64,000 bases of DNA, from contig CAUDUM010000002.1 in the NCBI GenBank assembly GCA_958452575.1, positions 248,001-312,000 of the forward strand, read 5' to 3'. The position numbers were made by a program, and so were the translations under genes. Position 1 is the first letter of the stretch, and every line of letters begins with the position of its first letter. The DNA is from an uncultured Eggerthellaceae bacterium. GTDB lineage: Bacteria; Actinomycetota; Coriobacteriia; Coriobacteriales; Eggerthellaceae. Shown here piece by piece: positions 1 through 8,452 of this stretch. A model generated the notes under the pieces. That model was not told where the DNA came from. It saw nothing but the letters and a program-made list of their open reading frames with translations, and made no database searches.

Positions 1-1107
1 CGCCATCGACACGCGCGAATAGATCGCGGGGTACTCCGCATCCCCGAAGGCGCGCCGCGTGATGATGGGCGTCATGACGTTGGTGATGCCGTAGAAGCAT
101 CCGTACACGAACACGGCGAGGTAGAGCACCGCAGCCGAGGCGCCGCCGACAAGCAGCAGGGCAACGCCTAAGATGCCCAGCGCCAACGTGAGCACGGTGC
201 TGGCGCACGGACGAGCGTCTCCTACGTACCCCAGAACCAGCTTGGACGCCGTCTGCCCCGCCATCGCGACCGACGAAGCCGTCGCCCCCAAAAGCGGCAT
301 CGCCGCAGCCAGCTCGAGCGTGTTCATGTAGCTCGGGATCATAAAGTAGACGTACATGCCGAAATTAAGCATGAAGCACATGGCCACGATCAGAAAGAAC
401 ACCGGCATCCGGAACGCCCGCGATGCCGGAACCCCCTCTGCAGGAGCAGACGCTCCCGCCACAGCCGCGCTCCCGCTTTTCACCCAGGCGCTATCGGAGG
501 TCGCCCCGAACGGCACAAGCCCCTTGTCCTCGGGCCGGCTTGCCACCATGAAAAGCACCGCCGGTAGCGTGGCGAGCGACAGGACGGCGAACGCCAGATA
601 CGTCGCCGACCACCCAATCGACTGGATAAGCATCCCGCCGACCGAGCTCCACACGACTCCGCCCACGCCCGTAAACGCCATCACCACGCCGAGAAGCACA
701 CCGGAGCGCTTGAAAAACCAGCGATTGATCAGGGTCGACGGCGCCAAGAACAGCAGCATGCCAACCCCGAAGCCCATCGCCGCGGCACCCACGTAGAACT
801 GCCACAAAGAATGCGTGAACGACAGCCAAACGAACGCCGCCGCCATCACGACCACCGCTCCCCCCACGCAGACCCGGGCGTCGCGCGTGCCCAGCAGGCG
901 ACCCATCGCCGGCAGCGCCACCATCGCCGCAAGCCACAGGATCGAGGTGTAGTAGCCCAAAAGCCCTGTGCCGATGCCCAAGTCGGCAGACACCGCCGGA
1001 TAGAAAATACCTGCGCACGAAAGCCCCAACGACAGAGGGATAAAGCTGGTCAGCACCAGCGCCGCCACCACAAAGTACCCGAAGAAGACCTTTCGTCCGC
1101 TTGCCAT
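1..1107 (-). CDS. MFS transporter, C-terminus beyond window edge
   Basis: Probable secondary transporter of the major facilitator superfamily in the inner membrane. The frame is open from an ATG at 1107 to the left window edge (369 codons) and reads as successive hydrophobic helices. A charged loop after helix 6 (around RPEDKGLVPFG) fits the 6+6 helix MFS fold. The N-terminus (MASGRKVFFGYFVVAALVLT) is typical of the oxalate/formate-antiporter-like branch. It diverges from the molybdenum-enzyme operon that begins at 1357. MFS genes next to catechol-dehydroxylase-type enzymes are a known arrangement in gut Eggerthellaceae, so import of the enzyme's aromatic substrate is a reasonable inference. 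Substrate unknown; family assignment fairly sure. Confidence 0.8.
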   Translation of the reverse strand, partial: MASGRKVFFGYFVVAALVLTSFIPLSLGLSCAGIFYPAVSADLGIGTGLLGYYTSILWLAAMVALPAMGRLLGTRDARVCVGGAVVVMAAAFVWLSFTHSLWQFYVGAAAMGFGVGMLLFLAPSTLINRWFFKRSGVLLGVVMAFTGVGGVVWSSVGGMLIQSIGWSATYLAFAVLSLATLPAVLFMVASRPEDKGLVPFGATSDSAWVKSGSAAVAGASAPAEGVPASRAFRMPVFFLIVAMCFMLNFGMYVYFMIPSYMNTLELAAAMPLLGATASSVAMAGQTASKLVLGYVGDARPCASTVLTLALGILGVALLLVGGASAAVLYLAVFVYGCFYGITNVMTPIITRRAFGDAEYPAIYSRVSMA

Positions 1108-1356
1108 CGCCGCATCCTTTCGCCCTGCGAGCCCGCTCCCGTTCCATCGGGACGCCTCGACTCTCGTGCGCATTGTATCCGCAGAAAAGGCGGCCCAGCG
1201 CCAAACCGCGCCGCATCGTCGGCAGCTATGCCAAATCGCACTAGCGTATTCCGTTTTTCATTCAGAGGAACGAAAAAGAGACTCTTCCCACTCGCGTTTG
1301 CGCAGCCTATGCTCAAAGGTAGCGTTCTATACAAAGGAAGAGAGAGGGGGCCTTCC

Positions 1357-1767
1357 ATGTGCTTCAGACCGCCCACCATCGAGGGAGCGACGCTTACCTG
1401 CGCAAGCTGCGGCGCAAGCGTACCGCTCGACGCCAAAACCTGCCCGAGCTGCGGCGCCGTGCAGGCGGCAAACGCCTCGGCCGCTCCGCCGCCGGCGCCT
1501 CCGGGAATAGGGCAACCGGCAGTTCCTACCCCGCTAGCCCCCGCGGCGACGACCGCGCCCGCCAACGCGCTTTGGGCCGCACCCGGCACGCTGCCCAATC
1601 AGCCGCGCGTCCCGCAGGTCGGCGGGCGCATCCGCACGCCGCGCGGCATGGTTGCTGCAACGTCGAGCACCGCCCCCACCGCACCCGCTGGGCCGGGGTT
1701 CGAAAAGGCGCCCGACATCTCCAACACGGGCAACTACTTCACCACCGGCAACTACAACAACGGCTAA
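1357..1767 (+). CDS. small zinc-ribbon protein, MCFRP family
   Basis: A 136-residue protein of unknown function. It starts MCFRPPTIEG, followed by a zinc-ribbon-like region with two CxxC pairs (CASCG near residue 15, CPSCG near residue 31). The rest is a long Ala/Pro/Thr-rich, probably disordered tail ending in an Asn/Gly/Tyr-rich stretch. The ATG at 1357 follows a purine-rich AGAGAGGGGG. The stop at 1765-1767 lies 13 nt before the molybdoenzyme start, whose ribosome site AAGGAGG overlaps this stop codon, so the two genes are probably co-translated. A second protein with the same MCFRP start and ribbon lies at 39333-39593. A role in assembly or metal handling for the enzyme is inference only. 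Confidence 0.72.
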   Translation: MCFRPPTIEGATLTCASCGASVPLDAKTCPSCGAVQAANASAAPPPAPPGIGQPAVPTPLAPAATTAPANALWAAPGTLPNQPRVPQVGGRIRTPRGMVAATSSTAPTAPAGPGFEKAPDISNTGNYFTTGNYNNG

Positions 1768-1780
1768 GGAGGTGCGCCGC

Positions 1781-4402
1781 ATGAAAACCAAAGGGAAAAC
1801 CGTCTACAAGGGCATCGGCTTTTGCGCTACCGGCATGGGATCCAACATCTGCGCCGTTGACGTAGACGACGAGCAGCAAAAGGTCATCCGCATCCGCCCG
1901 TACCACTTCGACGAAAACGGGCCAATAGAGCGGCTGAACCCCTGGAGAATCGAAGCACGCGGGCACGTACTCGATCCCGGCACCACCACTACGTTCTCGC
2001 CCATCCAGCTGTCCTACAAAAAGCGGATCACATCCAAGAACCGCATCCTGTACCCGATGAAGCGCGTGGACTGGGAGCCCGGCGGCGATCCCGACAAAAC
2101 CCATCCCGAGACGCGCGGCGTCAGCGGCTACAAGCGCATCAGCTGGGACGAGGCGCTCGACATCATCGCGTCGGAGATGGAGCGCATCATCACCAAGTAC
2201 GGCATGACCGCCGTGTTCGCCCAAGCCGACGGCCACGGCGAGACCAAAATCGTCCATGGCACCCACGGCTGCCAAACGCGACTTCTGTCAAAGATCCTCG
2301 ACGGCAACTACACATTCCAGTGCCGCCAGCCCGATAGCTGGGAGGGATGGTACTGGGGCGCCAAGCACATGTGGGGCATGGACCCGTTCGGCACCTCCAG
2401 CCTGCAGACCAACGTCGTCAAGGACATCGCCGAAAACGGCGACGCGGTACTGTACTGGGGCTGCGATCCCGAGACCACGCCGCATGGGTGGGGCAGCCAG
2501 ATGCCCGCGAAGGTCGAGTACTTTTTCGGAGACTGCGGCGTTAAGCAGATCCACATCGCGCCGGACTGCAACTACGCAAACGCGGCGCACGCCGACACGT
2601 GGATTCCCGTGTTACCTAACACCGACGCGGCGTTGCAGCTTGCCATAGCCTACACATGGCTGATGGAGGGCACGTACGACAAGGAGTACCTGGACACCCA
2701 CGCCATCGGGTTCGACAACTTTGCCTACTACGTTCTGGGCGGCGAGGACGGCATCCCCAAAACGCCCAAATGGGCTGAAAGCAAATGCGGCGTCCCCAGC
2801 TACAAGATCAAGGCGCTCGCACGCTATTGGGCAAAGCACAACGTGTCGATCGCGCACTGCAACGGCGGCAGCTTCATCCGCTCGGCGTTCAGCCATGAAC
2901 CTGCGCGCCTGGAGGTGGCGCTTTTGGGCATGCAAGGCCTGGGCGCACCCGGGCGCAACCAGCTCAAGCTCATCGAGTTCAGCCTGTTCAGCAGCAAAAC
3001 AGTCAATCCGCTGCCCGGTGGCGAGGAGATCCCCAACGTCGCGCCGGCCTACCGCGGCCGCGAGGACATCTGGCGCCCCAGCCAGATCCCCAAGACCATG
3101 CTGCCTCAGGGCCTGTCGCTTGGCGAGGGCGAGCATATCGAGTGGTACAGCCACCTGGCGTGCGGCCTGCCGCGCGAGGACCAGTTCACCGGGCCGTTCC
3201 GCTTCCCGCTGCCCGGCACCAGCCGCGTGCATATGATCTGGAGCGATGCGCCATGCTGGACCACCTGCTGGAACGGCGGCAACGCGCTGCAGGAAGCGCT
3301 CCGCAGCCCCAATATCGAGTTTTATATGGTGCAGCACATCTGGATGGAAAACGACTGCAACTTCGCCGATCTGCTGCTGCCGGTGACCACCAAGTTCGAG
3401 GACACCGACATCTGCACCGACGGCGACAACGGCGCCTACAATGTCGTGTTCTATGAGGAGCAGGGCATCAAACCGCAGGGCGAGGCGGTCTCCGACATGG
3501 AGGTCGTGCTGCGCGTGGCCAAGGCGCTCGATGCGCGGGGCGGCATCTTCGAAGGCATCTACGACAGATACACCGAAGGCAGAGACGTCGACGACTGGAT
3601 CCGCTTGGGGTTCGAGAACACCGGCGCGTCGCAGAAGATGAGCTTCGACGAGTTCAAAGACGTGCAGAGCTACGTCATCCCCACGCGCCAGAACTGGCAG
3701 GACGAGCCGGCAGGGCTGATCGGCTTCTACGAGGATCCCGAGAACCACAAGCTTGCCACCCCGTCGGGCAAGCTGGAGTACTACTCCACCGCGCTAGCTC
3801 AAGTGTTTCCCGACGACGCCGAGCGCGGCCCGGTGCCCCATTGGGTCGAGGAGAGCGACGCGCACAAGGAGCGCATCAGCTCGGAGCGAGCCAAAAAGTA
3901 CCCCTACCTGCTGGTGAGCAACCACCCGCACTGGCGCATCCACGCCAATCTGGACGACAATCCGTGGACGCGCGAGTTCGCCACCTGCAAGGTGACCGGA
4001 CCCGACGGCTACAAGTACGAGCCGGTGTGGATCCATCCTAGCGACGCCGCAAAGATGGGCGTGCGCAACGGCGATGTGGTCAAGCTGTTCAACGAGCGCG
4101 GCGGCGTGCTCGGCGGCGTGTACGTAACCGAACGCATCATGCCCGGCGTGGTGTACCAAGACCACGGTGCGCGCACCGACACCATCGTCGGCGGCGAAGG
4201 CGGTCTCGACCGCGGCGGGGCAAACAACCTTATCTGCCCTACCGCCACCTCGTCGACGCACGCCTATGGCGAAGTGACGAGCGGATACCTGGTGGGCGTC
4301 GAGAAGGTAGACGTCTTCGAGCTGGCGCGCCAGTATCCCGAAGCGTTCAACCGCCCCTACGATGCCGAGCAGGGCCTCGTCATCGAGAGCCGTTTGGCGT
4401 AG
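1781..4402 (+). CDS. molybdopterin oxidoreductase large subunit, transhydroxylase/catechol dehydroxylase-like
   Basis: Catalytic subunit of a bis-molybdopterin enzyme, 873 residues, starting at ATG 1781 behind AAGGAGG. No Tat signal and no N-terminal four-cysteine cluster are visible (only C15 and C24), as in the large subunit of Pelobacter pyrogallol-phloroglucinol transhydroxylase, a protein of very similar length. A QPDSWEGWYWG segment (Asp185-Ser186) sits where that enzyme has its Asp and Mo-ligand Ser, and GHGE (His152) is a candidate for its upstream His. The C-terminal dinucleotide-binding domain carries LDRGGANNLIC. Partner subunit: 4521-5363. Transhydroxylases and gut catechol dehydroxylases (Hcdh, Cadh, Dadh) are the closest functional families I can name. 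A phenolic substrate is likely; which one cannot be read from sequence. Confidence 0.85.
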   Translation: MKTKGKTVYKGIGFCATGMGSNICAVDVDDEQQKVIRIRPYHFDENGPIERLNPWRIEARGHVLDPGTTTTFSPIQLSYKKRITSKNRILYPMKRVDWEPGGDPDKTHPETRGVSGYKRISWDEALDIIASEMERIITKYGMTAVFAQADGHGETKIVHGTHGCQTRLLSKILDGNYTFQCRQPDSWEGWYWGAKHMWGMDPFGTSSLQTNVVKDIAENGDAVLYWGCDPETTPHGWGSQMPAKVEYFFGDCGVKQIHIAPDCNYANAAHADTWIPVLPNTDAALQLAIAYTWLMEGTYDKEYLDTHAIGFDNFAYYVLGGEDGIPKTPKWAESKCGVPSYKIKALARYWAKHNVSIAHCNGGSFIRSAFSHEPARLEVALLGMQGLGAPGRNQLKLIEFSLFSSKTVNPLPGGEEIPNVAPAYRGREDIWRPSQIPKTMLPQGLSLGEGEHIEWYSHLACGLPREDQFTGPFRFPLPGTSRVHMIWSDAPCWTTCWNGGNALQEALRSPNIEFYMVQHIWMENDCNFADLLLPVTTKFEDTDICTDGDNGAYNVVFYEEQGIKPQGEAVSDMEVVLRVAKALDARGGIFEGIYDRYTEGRDVDDWIRLGFENTGASQKMSFDEFKDVQSYVIPTRQNWQDEPAGLIGFYEDPENHKLATPSGKLEYYSTALAQVFPDDAERGPVPHWVEESDAHKERISSERAKKYPYLLVSNHPHWRIHANLDDNPWTREFATCKVTGPDGYKYEPVWIHPSDAAKMGVRNGDVVKLFNERGGVLGGVYVTERIMPGVVYQDHGARTDTIVGGEGGLDRGGANNLICPTATSSTHAYGEVTSGYLVGVEKVDVFELARQYPEAFNRPYDAEQGLVIESRLA

Positions 4403-4418
4403 AAGCGCCCATCGCCTC

Positions 4419-4463
4419 GCCTGTCGCATAGCGACCCGCAACTCGAATCGTTATGCGACAGGC
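4419..4463 (+). repeat. perfect 12-bp inverted repeat between the enzyme subunits
   Basis: GCCTGTCGCATA at 4419-4430 is exactly repeated in inverse at 4452-4463, with a 21-nt loop. It fills most of the 118-nt gap between the large and small subunit genes. There is no T-run after it, so it is more likely an mRNA-stabilising or processing hairpin, or a protein-binding dyad, than a terminator. Confidence 0.6.
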
Positions 4464-4520
4464 AAACGACGTAGCTGAAATACGGCTGCTCAGACGCATG
4501 AGATGTGAGAGGATCCACCC

Positions 4521-5363
4521 ATGAACAAGGTTTTCATTTTCGATGCCGACCGCTGCAACGGCTGCGCCAACTGCATGCTGGCCTGCAAGGACGAGCATTG
4601 CGACAACGACTGGACCCCGTACGCAAAGCCGCAGCAGCAAACGGGTCAAAACTGGAACTGGCTTGACGAGCGCGAACGCGGGCAGGTGCCAAAGGTGCGC
4701 GTATCCTACGTGCTGCACATGTGCCAGCACTGCGACGACTGCGCGCTGGTAGCCGCGGCGCCCGAATGCGTCTATCGGCGCGACGACGGGCTGGTGATCA
4801 TCGACCCCGAGAAAGCCTCCGGCCGGCACGATCTGGCAGAACTGTGCCCGCACGGCGCGGTGTCCTGGAACGCACAGCTCGGGCTCCCTCAAAAGTGCAC
4901 CGGATGCGCGCACCTGCTCGACGACGGCTGGAGCGTCCCGCGCTGTGTCGAGGTGTGCGCGATGGGTGCGCTGCGCTTCGGCGACGAGGATGAGTTCGCC
5001 GACGAGATCGCGCGCAGCGAACAGCTGCCCTGCGTCGACGGGCGCACAACCAGCGCAGGTGGAGCCAAGCCGCGCATGCACTACCTTAATCTGCCCAAAC
5101 GCTTCCTAGCCGGTGAGGTGGTGGATATCGATGCCGACGAGGTGGTGATCGGCGCCACGGTGACGCTTGAGAACAAGCAGACCGGGACGCTGATGCAAAC
5201 GCTCACCGACGAGCTGGGCGACTTCTGGTTCAAGCAGATCGAGCCTGCCGATTACACGGTCTACTTCGAGAAGGAAGGCTATCTAGCGCGCAAGATCGAC
5301 GCCTCGACGGTCGACGAGGACCGCAACGTCGGCACCGTCGCGCTCTACGCGGAGCAGGTGTAG
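4521..5363 (+). CDS. iron-sulfur small subunit with C-terminal transthyretin-like domain
   Basis: Electron-transfer partner of the molybdoenzyme at 1781-4402; 280 residues. The ferredoxin-type N-terminal half has cysteine groups CNGCANCMLAC (residues 11-21), CQHCDDC with a later C, and CPHG / CTGC / CVEVC toward residue 155, consistent with three or four [4Fe-4S] clusters. Residues about 195-280 form a separate domain (GEVVDIDADEVVIGATVTL ... GDFWFKQIEPADYTVYFEKE), which reads as a carboxypeptidase-regulatory/transthyretin-like beta barrel. The same extra domain is known from the transhydroxylase small subunit (about 274 residues), and its presence is the main reason for placing this enzyme in that family. 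ATG 4521 follows GAGAGGATC. Confidence 0.85.
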   Translation: MNKVFIFDADRCNGCANCMLACKDEHCDNDWTPYAKPQQQTGQNWNWLDERERGQVPKVRVSYVLHMCQHCDDCALVAAAPECVYRRDDGLVIIDPEKASGRHDLAELCPHGAVSWNAQLGLPQKCTGCAHLLDDGWSVPRCVEVCAMGALRFGDEDEFADEIARSEQLPCVDGRTTSAGGAKPRMHYLNLPKRFLAGEVVDIDADEVVIGATVTLENKQTGTLMQTLTDELGDFWFKQIEPADYTVYFEKEGYLARKIDASTVDEDRNVGTVALYAEQV

Positions 5364-5398
5364 ACCAAACGTGCACCGATCACAGGTCGGTACGGAAA

Positions 5399-5428
5399 GG
5401 ACGGCTTGGGTCCCCACCCAAGCCGTCC
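5399..5428. terminator. terminator-like hairpin between convergent genes
   Basis: A perfect 13-bp stem (GGACGGCTTGGGT / ACCCAAGCCGTCC) with a 4-nt CCCC loop, lying 35 nt after the molybdoenzyme operon and downstream of the convergent antitoxin gene. No clear T-tract on either strand, so termination is inferred from stem strength and position. Confidence 0.55.
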
Positions 5429-5541
5429 GCCGGCACGTCGGAGCCTGGCGGACGCCACCCATCGCACCGTCGGATGCGGCCGAAAGCATGCGTTTGGCCG
5501 ATCTCGGAAAACCTCGCATGCGGACTAACTCTCGGCTTCCC

Positions 5542-5829
5542 TTAGATCATCCCCGCGCACTGCAAATCGTTCTCGACAAGCTGTCTCAGGTAGTCCGACC
5601 GGCGGACGCCCAACTGCTCGGCTCGCCTGTCGATCGCACGCACCCTTGCACCTGGCTCTTTAAAACTTACCTGCTGCATAGGCTCGTTGAACAAAGGCGG
5701 CCGCCCGGGGCCGGTAACCGTGTCGCCCGCAACGCCCTGCAGCGCTCCTTTGCGGGCATCCTCGTCGATCTCAGCGATGCGTTCGGCATCGACGCCGAAC
5801 ATCTTTTCAAGATCTTGAGCAGTTCTCAT
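5542..5829 (-). CDS. ribbon-helix-helix-like antitoxin
   Basis: A 95-residue probable DNA-binding antitoxin. The C-terminal half reads RAIDRRAEQLGVRRSDYLRQ followed by LVENDL, the pattern of a ribbon-helix-helix protein (basic strand, LG turn, RSDYLR helix). The N-terminal half (DLEKMFGVDAERIAEIDEDA) is an acidic extension. Its ATG overlaps the stop of the upstream gene (ATGA at 5826-5829), implying translational coupling with the probable toxin at 5826-6038. A clear paralogue lies at 42264-42554, with the same RRxDYLRQLV and a shared RP-L-F-E-M-QV-FKEP segment. Antitoxin assignment is by architecture and arrangement. Confidence 0.7.
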   Translation of the reverse strand: MRTAQDLEKMFGVDAERIAEIDEDARKGALQGVAGDTVTGPGRPPLFNEPMQQVSFKEPGARVRAIDRRAEQLGVRRSDYLRQLVENDLQCAGMI

Positions 5830-6038
5830 CGCTGCCTCCTCGGTATTCCCAATTCGTCAAGCACGCTTCCCTGAGGCGGCGTCATCGCATGGACGATCAG
5901 CGTTCCTGACGAATTCGAAACACCGATCATCTGGTTTGCTCCTGGCGTCTTCTTTCCGTACCCAATCCTCACGCACTGATCCTCGCTGGGAGTGCTACGT
6001 CGTTGGCTTCTCACGAAGTTCGACCAGGCAAAAAGCAC
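5826..6038 (-). CDS. probable toxin partner, N-terminus uncertain
   Basis: A small basic protein encoded just upstream of the antitoxin and overlapping it by 4 nt. From GTG 6038 it is 70 residues. The reading frame continues upstream to a TAA at 6078-6080 and encodes AALKHGLSEDEVLFAWSNFV, which looks like the usual first helix of small toxins of this type (KHG-S-D-I/V--A). No ATG, GTG or TTG lies in that extra segment, only a CTG at 6065. Either the CTG is used, or the gene is N-terminally damaged. The later part (CVRIGYGKK ... GTLIVHAMTPP) fits the same RIG...VIHAMP pattern. The upstream end overlaps the helD stop codon. Confidence 0.5.
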   Translation of the reverse strand: MLFAWSNFVRSQRRSTPSEDQCVRIGYGKKTPGANQMIGVSNSSGTLIVHAMTPPQGSVLDELGIPRRQR

Positions 6039-6070
6039 TTCGTCCTCCGAAAGACCGTGCTTCAGCGCTG

Positions 6071-8230
6071 CTAGCCCTTAAGCATCGGAGTCAGCGGCCC
6101 CAGCGACAGGATCGCCACGCGGCGGGTGGCGCGCGAGATCGTCGTGTACAGGCGGCGGCGCGCCAGCGGCTCGTCGGGGAACAGTTTTCCGCTTGCGTCC
6201 GGAATGATCACCTGGTCGAACTCCAAGCCCTTGGCCAGCTCTAGCGTGATCAGGATCACGCCCCCGTTCGGCAGCGAGTCGTTGCGGCCCATCAGCTGCG
6301 GCGCGTCATCGCCCAGGATCGCCTGGATGCGGCGGGCCTGGCTTTTCCACGGCACGACGACCGCGGTGATGCCTTCGTTGCCCTTTGCCTCCGCGACCGC
6401 CTCGCGCAGCGCCTCGGCGTGCTCCTCCTCGGTGGCGCACTCCCGGATGACGGGCAGCTCCTCGGCGCGCTGCACCGACGAGATGCGCATGCGCTCGTCG
6501 GAGGGCAGAAGGCTCGCGAACAGGTCGGTGATCCCGGGGGCGCTGCGGTAGCTCGTCATCAGGCGGCACTCCTCCACCTGGGCATGGGCGCGCTCGAACA
6601 CGGCACGCACCTCGTCGAACGTTGCCGTGCCCGGCTTGATCGCCTGATTGGGATCGCCCAGCAGCATGAAGTGCGCTCGGCGGAAGAACCGTGCCAGCAC
6701 CGCCAGCTGCGCCGCCGTGTAGTCCTGCACCTCGTCGATCATCACGTACTTGGCATTGGGATTGCCCAGGCCCGTCACGGCCATCTTCAGGTACAGCCAG
6801 CCCACCGGCGTCAGGTTCTCCACGTCCAAAAGGCGCATGCCGATGCGGTCCAAACGCAGCCAATCGTCGTTTTCGACCATACGGTGCGCCTCACCGTAGC
6901 GGTCCATCAGGTACTTCATCGTCAGTTCGCGCGCCTCGCGCTCGTCTTCGGGATCGAACGGGCCGTTGAACAGGCGCAGCTGCTCGTCAAGCTCGAGCCC
7001 CAGGATCTCGTCCTGCGTGCTCTCGTTGCCGGCCATCGACTTCAGGCGGCTCTCCAGGCGCTCCTCCAGCTCCTCGCGCATGAGCGCCACCAGGTGCGGG
7101 CCCGGTTCGATGCGCCTGAACTTGTCGCGCACCTGGCGGATCTGCGCCGCCGAGATCAGGCGCGTGCCCGCCACCACGATGTCGCGGTAGTCGTCCGGCT
7201 CGAAGGTCAGGCCGCCGCATGCCGCGTCGATGCGATCCAGCTCCTCGATCGGCGATTCGGACTCGGCCCCACCGCGTCCGGCGGGCAGCAGGCGCTCGGC
7301 GAACTCCGCCCACGTGATGGTGACGGGGTTGCGCTCGCCCAGCTCGGGCAGGACGTTGTCGATGTAGTGGCGGAACACCGGGTTGGGCGTGATCAGGAAC
7401 ACCTCGCTGGGGTCCAGGTCCTCGCGGCGCTGGTACAGCAGGTACGCGATGCGCTGCAGCAGAACCGACGTCTTGCCCGAGCCGGCGATGCCGCTTACCA
7501 GCAGCACCGGCACATCCTCGTGGCGGATGACCTGGTTCTGCTCTTTCTGGATGGTGGCGGTGATCGCCTTCATCTGGTCGGTGCGCCGCTCGGACAGCGA
7601 CTGCAGCAGCAGCGCGTCCTGGATGGCGACGGTGGTGTCGAAGAATGCCTTGAGCGTGTCCTCGTGGATGTCGAACTGGCGGCGCAGCTTGAGGTCCGCC
7701 GAGATCGTGCGGCCGTTGGCGTGGTAGGACGTGCGGCCGTTCTCCTGGTTGTAGTAGGTCTCGGCCACCGGGCTGCGCCAGTCCACGACCAGGCGTTTGT
7801 AGTTCTCGTCGGCGATGCCGGCGTTGCCGATGTAGAGCTCCTTGGGGGCGTCCGTCGGCTTGAACTGCAGCACGACCTTGGCAAAATACGGCTGTTTGAG
7901 CAACGCCTGCACGTCGGCGAGCTTGCGCGCGTTCACGTCGTGGGAGATGTTGTACGCCTCGATGACGCGGTTGATGGTGGCCAGCTCCGCGGCGGTCTCG
8001 AGCGCCTCGTCGTCGCCGGCGAAGTTCAGCGCCAGCTCGTCGGCCATATCCTTTTTGTCCTGAGCGGCCTCGCCCCGGGTTTTGTCCAGCTTGGCGGCCA
8101 GATCACGCCCCATACGGCGCAGCGCCGCATGCACTTCCGACAGGTGCGCCTGCTCCTGCTGGAATACGGGATCGTCCGCATCGGCGATGACGCCGTCGGC
8201 GGCAGCGGGATTGGTCATGGGATCGCTCAC
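6071..8230 (-). CDS. helD: HelD-like superfamily 1 helicase
   Basis: A UvrD/Rep-fold ATPase of the HelD type, the class that binds RNA polymerase and recycles stalled complexes. It has 719 residues from GTG 8230, chosen because AGGAGG lies 4 nt before it; ATG 8218 is the alternative. An N-terminal coiled-coil region (about 22-110) precedes the split helicase core. Walker A GIAGSGKTS is at 247-255, the DEVQDYT motif II and GDPNQAI motif III follow, and the C-terminal motifs are LAKGLEFDQVIIPDA and RRLYTTISRATRRVAIL. The long N-terminal arm before Walker A distinguishes HelD from UvrD/PcrA. It sits upstream of the toxin-antitoxin pair on the same strand. Confidence 0.85.
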   Translation of the reverse strand: MSDPMTNPAAADGVIADADDPVFQQEQAHLSEVHAALRRMGRDLAAKLDKTRGEAAQDKKDMADELALNFAGDDEALETAAELATINRVIEAYNISHDVNARKLADVQALLKQPYFAKVVLQFKPTDAPKELYIGNAGIADENYKRLVVDWRSPVAETYYNQENGRTSYHANGRTISADLKLRRQFDIHEDTLKAFFDTTVAIQDALLLQSLSERRTDQMKAITATIQKEQNQVIRHEDVPVLLVSGIAGSGKTSVLLQRIAYLLYQRREDLDPSEVFLITPNPVFRHYIDNVLPELGERNPVTITWAEFAERLLPAGRGGAESESPIEELDRIDAACGGLTFEPDDYRDIVVAGTRLISAAQIRQVRDKFRRIEPGPHLVALMREELEERLESRLKSMAGNESTQDEILGLELDEQLRLFNGPFDPEDEREARELTMKYLMDRYGEAHRMVENDDWLRLDRIGMRLLDVENLTPVGWLYLKMAVTGLGNPNAKYVMIDEVQDYTAAQLAVLARFFRRAHFMLLGDPNQAIKPGTATFDEVRAVFERAHAQVEECRLMTSYRSAPGITDLFASLLPSDERMRISSVQRAEELPVIRECATEEEHAEALREAVAEAKGNEGITAVVVPWKSQARRIQAILGDDAPQLMGRNDSLPNGGVILITLELAKGLEFDQVIIPDASGKLFPDEPLARRRLYTTISRATRRVAILSLGPLTPMLKG

Positions 8231-8396
8231 GGGACCTCCTCGATCAAAGCAAGCGGCGGGGTACTGCGCCCCTCCGAAAAACGTGCCGTAGTATTGTAGC
8301 GCGACGCCGCCTTTGCGGACGTGTGCTTCCTCTGAAACTACGTGCGAGAATGCGTGGCGTTTTGAGCGCGGCCCTCCCGCACGCGCGCAGGAGCCG

Positions 8397-8402
8397 TATA
8401 AT
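8397..8402 (+). promoter_or_regulatory. candidate -10 box for the cation efflux gene
   Basis: TATAAT at 8397-8402 matches the -10 consensus exactly. No good -35 lies 17 nt upstream. Transcription from here would start near 8409 and run straight into the hairpin at 8420-8452. Confidence 0.45.
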
Positions 8403-8419
8403 GGATGGGAGAAAGCGAG

Positions 8420-8452
8420 GATGCCCGCAGGATGAACGGTCCTGCGGGCATC
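8420..8452 (+). promoter_or_regulatory. leader hairpin before cation efflux gene (possible attenuator)
   Basis: GATGCCCGCAGGA at 8420-8432 pairs perfectly with 8440-8452 around a 7-nt loop and is followed by GTTTT. It lies between the candidate -10 box and the ATG at 8489, so it would form in the 5' leader. The short U-run suggests a weak intrinsic terminator; control by metal is inference. Confidence 0.5.

Noticed and set aside
356..796. 146-codon plus-strand frame and 241-codon minus-strand frame near 491-1216
   Set aside because: Shadows of the MFS transporter, whose own minus-strand frame is continuous from 1107 to the window edge and has clear membrane-helix composition.
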